Shown here: piece by piece, positions 5,695-8,538 of the stretch | How the letters are laid out: every line of letters starts with the position of its first letter | How positions within the stretch are numbered: position 1 is the stretch's first letter | DNA from: Clostridia bacterium | Lineage (GTDB): Bacteria; Bacillota; Clostridia; Oscillospirales; CAG-272 | Reading direction: 5' to 3' | NCBI GenBank assembly: GCA_017960705.1 | Contig: JAGCYR010000055.1 | Coordinates: 1 to 8,538 of the forward strand | Length of the DNA: 8,538 nucleotides | Made by a program: the position numbers and the translations under genes | Notes under the pieces: generated by a model | Database searches by the model: none | What the model saw: only the letters and a program-made list of their open reading frames with translations | What the model was told of the DNA's origin: nothing

Positions 5695-6063
5695 GTGATT
5701 CAGCAACAGTCTTTAATGAAGGTCGCCGATAACACCGGCGCCAAAGAACTGATGTGTATCCGTGTTCTCGGCGGTTCCCGTCGTCGCTACGCCGGCATCG
5801 GCGATATCGTTGTCTGCGCCGTTAAAAAGGCGGCGCCCAACGGAGTCGTGAAAAAGGGCGAAGTGGTGAAGGCGGTCATCGTCCGTACGGTGAAGGAACT
5901 TCGCCGCGCCGACGGATCCTATATCAAGTTCGACGAGAACGCGGCTGTCATCTTAAAGGATGATAACACCCCGAAGGGCACGCGTATTTTCGGCCCTGTG
6001 GCAAGAGAGCTCCGCGACAGAGATTTCACCAAGATCCTGTCCCTCGCTCCCGAAGTACTTTGA
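5695..6063 (+). CDS. rplN: 50S ribosomal protein L14
   Basis: L14 lies on the subunit interface of the 50S and binds near L19 and the factor region; it is also the site where the RsfS silencing factor docks. The 122-residue product has the usual length and begins MIQQQSLMKVADNTGAKELMCIRVLGGSRRRYAGIGDIVVCAVK, which is unmistakable, and ends FTKILSLAPEVL. It starts with GTG. GGAGG at 5681-5685 is 9 nt upstream, and the family start MIQ supports this choice. Confidence 0.98.
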   Translation: MIQQQSLMKVADNTGAKELMCIRVLGGSRRRYAGIGDIVVCAVKKAAPNGVVKKGEVVKAVIVRTVKELRRADGSYIKFDENAAVILKDDNTPKGTRIFGPVARELRDRDFTKILSLAPEVL

Positions 6064-6078
6064 TCGGAGGAAACAACA

Positions 6079-6432
6079 ATGAGTAAATTGCACATCAAAA
6101 CGGGCGATACCGTTGTCGTTCTCTCCGGCGACGACAGAAAGATGAAGAAGGACGACAAGGTCGTCAAGAGAACCGGTAAGGTCATCGCGACCTCTCCCGC
6201 CGAGGGCAAGGTCATCGTCGAGGGCGTCAACGTCGTGTCCAAACACACCAAAGCGCGCAAGCAGGGCGACGTCAGCGGTATCATCAAGACCGAGGGCGCG
6301 ATCTACGCGTCGAAGGTCCAGCTGTACTGCGAGAACTGCAAATGCGGCGTGCGCGTCAAAGCCGGCTACGAAGAGAAGGACGGCAAGAAGATCAAGGTCC
6401 GTCTCTGCGCCAAGTGCGGCAAGAAGATCTGA
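6079..6432 (+). CDS. rplX: 50S ribosomal protein L24 with zinc-ribbon-like C-terminus
   Basis: L24 is an assembly initiator protein near the tunnel exit. The N-terminal KOW domain (about 5-45, HIKTGDTVVVLSGDDR then KRTGKVIATSPAEGKVIVEGVN) is standard. The C-terminal part carries CENC at 84-87 (with another Cys at 89) and CAKC at 110-113 separated by a basic, hydrophilic strand, a CxxC...CxxC pattern that probably binds zinc. The 117 residues exceed the E. coli form (about 104), but L24 proteins of many Clostridia share such a cysteine-bearing tail. CGGAGGA precedes the ATG, 15 nt after rplN. Confidence 0.97.
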   Translation: MSKLHIKTGDTVVVLSGDDRKMKKDDKVVKRTGKVIATSPAEGKVIVEGVNVVSKHTKARKQGDVSGIIKTEGAIYASKVQLYCENCKCGVRVKAGYEEKDGKKIKVRLCAKCGKKI

Positions 6433-6448
6433 GGAGGAGGATAAGACA

Positions 6449-6988
6449 ATGTCGAGATTTGCCGAAAAGTATAAAACCGAAGTCGCTCCTGCTCTGATGA
6501 CGAAATTCGCCTACAAGAGCCCCATGCAGATCCCGCGCTTCGACAAGATCGTGATCAACGTCGGCGTGGGCGACGCTCGTGAGAACGCCAAGGTCATCGA
6601 CAACGTGATCGACGAGATCACTATGATCGCGGGTCAGAAGGCGGTTCCCACCTACGCGCGGAAATCGGTCGCGAACTTCAAGGTCCGTCAGGGCATGAAG
6701 ATCGGCGTCAAGGTGACGCTCCGCGGCGAGAGAATGTACGAGTTTATGGATAAACTCTTCAACTTCGCTCTCCCCCGCGTCCGCGACTTCAAGGGCATCA
6801 ACCCCAACGCTTTCGACGGAAGAGGGAACTACTCTCTGGGTCTCAAAGAGCAGTTGATCTTCCCCGAGGTCGAGTACGACAAGGTCGAGAAGATCCGCGG
6901 GATGGACATCGTGTTCGTCACCACCGCCGGAACCGACGAGGAAGCCAAAGAGCTGCTGGCTCTGATGGGCGCTCCCTTTTCCAGATAA
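6449..6988 (+). CDS. rplE: 50S ribosomal protein L5
   Basis: L5 binds 5S rRNA in the central protuberance and contacts S13 and P-site tRNA. The 179-residue product has the normal length. It contains IPRFDKIVINVGVGDARENAKVIDN, the motif AVPTYARKSVANFKVRQGMKIGVKVTLRGERMYEF, and RDFKGINPNAFDGRGNYSLGLKEQLIFPEVEYDKV, all diagnostic. GAGGAGGAT sits just upstream. In E. coli the start of rplE is the S8 repression site; the short 16-nt gap here shows no comparable hairpin. Confidence 0.98.
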   Translation: MSRFAEKYKTEVAPALMTKFAYKSPMQIPRFDKIVINVGVGDARENAKVIDNVIDEITMIAGQKAVPTYARKSVANFKVRQGMKIGVKVTLRGERMYEFMDKLFNFALPRVRDFKGINPNAFDGRGNYSLGLKEQLIFPEVEYDKVEKIRGMDIVFVTTAGTDEEAKELLALMGAPFSR

Positions 6989-7006
6989 TGCAGGAGGAGA
7001 ACGGAA

Positions 7007-7192
7007 ATGGCTAAGAAATCAATGATTCTGAAACAGCAGAGGACCCCCAAGTTCTCTACCAGATCCTACAACCGCTGCAAGATCTGCGGGAGACCTCACG
7101 CGTACCTCCGGAAGTACGGGATCTGCCGTATCTGCTTCCGTGAACTTGCCTACAAGGGCGAGATCCCGGGCGTCAGAAAGGCGAGCTGGTAA
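7007..7192 (+). CDS. rpsN: 30S ribosomal protein S14, zinc-binding type
   Basis: S14 is a 30S head protein. The 61-residue product is the short C+ form: four cysteines at 24, 27, 40 and 43 (CKIC and CRIC) can coordinate zinc, within NRCKICGRPHAYLRKYGICR. The end GEIPGVRKASW is typical. The type is normal for Firmicutes and Thermus-like bacteria; some genomes keep a second cysteine-free paralogue for zinc limitation, which cannot be judged here. AGGAGGA precedes the ATG, 18 nt after rplE. The 3' flank is an unusually long structured spacer. Confidence 0.98.
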   Translation: MAKKSMILKQQRTPKFSTRSYNRCKICGRPHAYLRKYGICRICFRELAYKGEIPGVRKASW

Positions 7193-7310
7193 TCCGAGAA
7201 GCCTCAACCGACCGGAAGGAAAGCCGGCGCGGCTTTAACCGCCGGTCAGCCGCCGCGAAAACCGCGGCAGCAAGAAAAAACAAACTTGCATAAAGGAGGA
7301 TTCAATATCC
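7193..7310 (+). promoter_or_regulatory. Structured S14-S8 intercistronic spacer
   Basis: At 118 nt this is the longest gap between genes in the window. GACCGG (7210-7215) pairs with CCGGTC (7242-7247) and encloses AAAGCC (7220-7225) paired with GGCTTT (7231-7236). A separate hairpin follows: GCCGCG (7252-7257), loop AAAAC, CGCGGC (7263-7268). The rpsH ribosome binding site TAAAGGAGGA (7291-7300) is outside the helices. No U run follows the stems, so termination is not indicated. S8 autoregulates the spc operon in E. coli from a site in front of rplE; a site directly in front of rpsH is only a suggestion. Confidence 0.5.
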
Positions 7311-7709
7311 ATGCAAATGTCAGATGTAATCGCAGATATGCTCACCCGGATCCGGAACGCCAACGACGCGAAGCACCAGACGGTTGACGTCCCCGCCTCC
7401 AACATGAAGCGCGCCATCGCCGATATTCTTCTCGAAGAGGGGTATATCAAGGCGTTTCAGGTGATCGAAGACGGCAAACAGGGGATCATCCGCATCTCGC
7501 TGAAATACGGCGAGGGCAAAGCGAAGGTCATTCACGGTCTTCGCCGCGTCTCGAAGCCGGGTCTTCGGATCTACGCTTCCTGCGAGGATATGCCGAAGGT
7601 GATGAACGGACTCGGGATCGCGATCGTGTCGACGTCGAAGGGCGTTATGACCGATAAGAAAGCAAGACTTGCCAACGTCGGCGGCGAAGTGCTCGCCTTC
7701 GTGTGGTAA
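7311..7709 (+). CDS. rpsH: 30S ribosomal protein S8
   Basis: S8 is a primary 16S rRNA binder (central domain) and the classical autogenous repressor of the spc operon. The 132-residue product starts MQMSDVIADMLTRIRNAN, the counterpart of MVMTDPIADMLTRIRNAN in Bacillus, and has the C-terminal STSKGVMTDKKARLANVGGEVLAFVW with the conserved STSxGxMTD RNA-binding motif. The ATG at 7311 is chosen over 7317 by this alignment; AAGGAGGA lies about 10 nt upstream. A 118-nt structured spacer precedes it. Confidence 0.98.
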   Translation: MQMSDVIADMLTRIRNANDAKHQTVDVPASNMKRAIADILLEEGYIKAFQVIEDGKQGIIRISLKYGEGKAKVIHGLRRVSKPGLRIYASCEDMPKVMNGLGIAIVSTSKGVMTDKKARLANVGGEVLAFVW

Positions 7710-7727
7710 GAGCGGGGAGGTACTGAA

Positions 7728-8267
7728 ATGTCAAGAATCGGAAGAGAACCCATTACCATTCCCGCAGGCGTGACCGTCAACGTTGCCGAGGGCAACGTCG
7801 TGACGGTGAAGGGCAAACTCGGCGAACTCACCGAGACCTTCAATCCCGCGCTCGGAATCAAAGTGGACGGCGCGACTCTGACCGTCTCCCGCCCCGACGA
7901 CGAGAAGGAGAACCGTGCGCTTCACGGTCTCACCCGCGCGCTCATCGCCAATATGGTGAAGGGCGTGACCGAGGGCTTCTCGAAGAAACTCGAAATCGTC
8001 GGCGTCGGCTACAAAGTCGAAAAGCAGGGCAAGAAGATCGTTCTCAACCTGGGACATTCTCACCCGATCTATTTCGAGGAGGGGAACGGGATCACCTTCG
8101 AGATCCCCGACAACACCACGATCATCGTCAAGGGTTACGACAAGCAGGCAGTCGGGCAGATCGCCGCTGTGATCCGCTCCAAGAGACCGCCTGAACCCTA
8201 CCTCGGTAAGGGCGTGAAGTACTCCGGCGAAAAGATCCGCCGCAAAGCCGGTAAGACCGGTAAATAA
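7728..8267 (+). CDS. rplF: 50S ribosomal protein L6
   Basis: L6 is near the sarcin-ricin loop and the factor-binding stalk base. The 179-residue product has the two-repeat L6 architecture: MSRIGREPITIPAGVTVNVAEGNVVTVKGKLGEL at the start and the signature KRPPEPYLGKGVKYSGEKIRRKAGKTGK at the end. The length is normal. GGGGAGG is upstream of the ATG, 18 nt after rpsH, in the standard spc order. Confidence 0.98.
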   Translation: MSRIGREPITIPAGVTVNVAEGNVVTVKGKLGELTETFNPALGIKVDGATLTVSRPDDEKENRALHGLTRALIANMVKGVTEGFSKKLEIVGVGYKVEKQGKKIVLNLGHSHPIYFEEGNGITFEIPDNTTIIVKGYDKQAVGQIAAVIRSKRPPEPYLGKGVKYSGEKIRRKAGKTGK

Positions 8268-8286
8268 TTGAAAGGAGAACGAACTC

Positions 8287-8538
8287 ATGGTCAAGAGAAC
8301 AGATAAGAACCGTCAGCGTCTGAAAAGACATCTGAGAGTGAGAGGGAAGATCTCGGGGACCGCGGAGCGTCCGCGTCTCTCGGTGTTCCGCTCGAACGCG
8401 CACATCTCGTGCCAGATCATCGACGACACGACGGGCACGACTCTGGTTTCCGCCAGCACCTATGAAAAGGGATTCGAGGGGATCGGCTCCAACAAGGCGG
8501 CGGCGAAAAAGATCGGTCAGCTGATTGCCGAAAGGGCA
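8287..8538 (+). CDS. rplR: 50S ribosomal protein L18, 3' truncated by the window edge
   Basis: L18 binds 5S rRNA with L5. The visible 84 codons read MVKRTDKNRQRLKRHLRVRGKISGTAERPRLSVFRSNAHISCQIID and continue to NKAAAKKIGQLIAERA, covering about two thirds of a usual 118-122-residue L18. The frame is open at the right edge, so the gene simply runs out of the window. AAAGGAGA (8271-8278) precedes the ATG, 19 nt after rplF. Confidence 0.95.
   Translation, partial: MVKRTDKNRQRLKRHLRVRGKISGTAERPRLSVFRSNAHISCQIIDDTTGTTLVSASTYEKGFEGIGSNKAAAKKIGQLIAERA

Noticed and set aside
6328..6429. Cysteine-rich tail of L24 as a novel fusion
   Set aside because: A CxxC...CxxC tail is a known feature of many clostridial-type L24 proteins, so it is recorded as annotation only.
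7076..7136. Short four-cysteine S14 as an unusual paralogue
   Set aside because: The zinc-type S14 at this locus is the ordinary form in Firmicutes and many other bacteria.
1..8538. Mobile element, CRISPR, tRNA/rRNA or defence genes hidden in the cluster
   Set aside because: No repeat array, transposase, integrase or tRNA/rRNA-like sequence was seen on either strand; nearly all bases are accounted for by ribosomal protein genes and short spacers.

Overview
This window is the front part of a bacterial S10-spc ribosomal protein supercluster. All eighteen genes are on the + strand. Order: rpsJ (S10), rplC (L3), rplD (L4), rplW (L23), rplB (L2), rpsS (S19), rplV (L22), rpsC (S3), rplP (L16), rpmC (L29), rpsQ (S17), rplN (L14), rplX (L24), rplE (L5), rpsN of the zinc type (S14), rpsH (S8), rplF (L6) and a 3'-truncated rplR (L18). 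The identifications rest on conserved sequence signatures and on an order seen across most bacteria, so they are very secure.

The organism is most likely a GC-rich member of the Firmicutes, probably an uncultured Clostridia-like lineage. Strong GGAGG-type ribosome binding sites precede almost every gene. S14 is the short four-cysteine form, L24 ends in a CxxC...CxxC zinc-ribbon tail, and L16 begins MLMPKR. The taxonomic call is an inference and is not pinned to a genus.

Layout: a near-consensus housekeeping promoter (16-44) is followed by a leader of about 240 nt rich in predicted hairpins, then rpsJ. Most genes are packed with gaps of 2-25 nt or a 4-nt overlap (rplD/rplW), as expected for one co-transcribed, translationally coupled message. 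Three junctions break this rule: rpsJ-rplC (106 nt), rpsQ-rplN (69 nt, the classical S10/spc boundary) and S14-S8 (118 nt). Each of these can form nested hairpins. None has the hairpin-plus-U-run form of an intrinsic terminator, and no terminator is visible anywhere, so transcription probably runs through and past the right edge.

The products build the ribosome together. L3, L4, L2, L22 and L16 shape the 50S core and peptidyl-transferase/exit-tunnel region. L23, L29 and L24 lie around the tunnel exit. L5 and L18 form part of the 5S rRNA central protuberance. L14 and L6 lie on the subunit/factor face. S10, S19, S3 and S14 form the 30S head, and S17 and S8 its body.

I find no unknown multigene system here; the region is core housekeeping. 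The points worth a second look are the structured leader and three structured spacers (possible ribosomal-protein autoregulatory RNAs) and lineage-specific protein elaborations: a basic RG/N-rich tail on S3, a charged N-terminal extension on L22 and a small insertion in L4.
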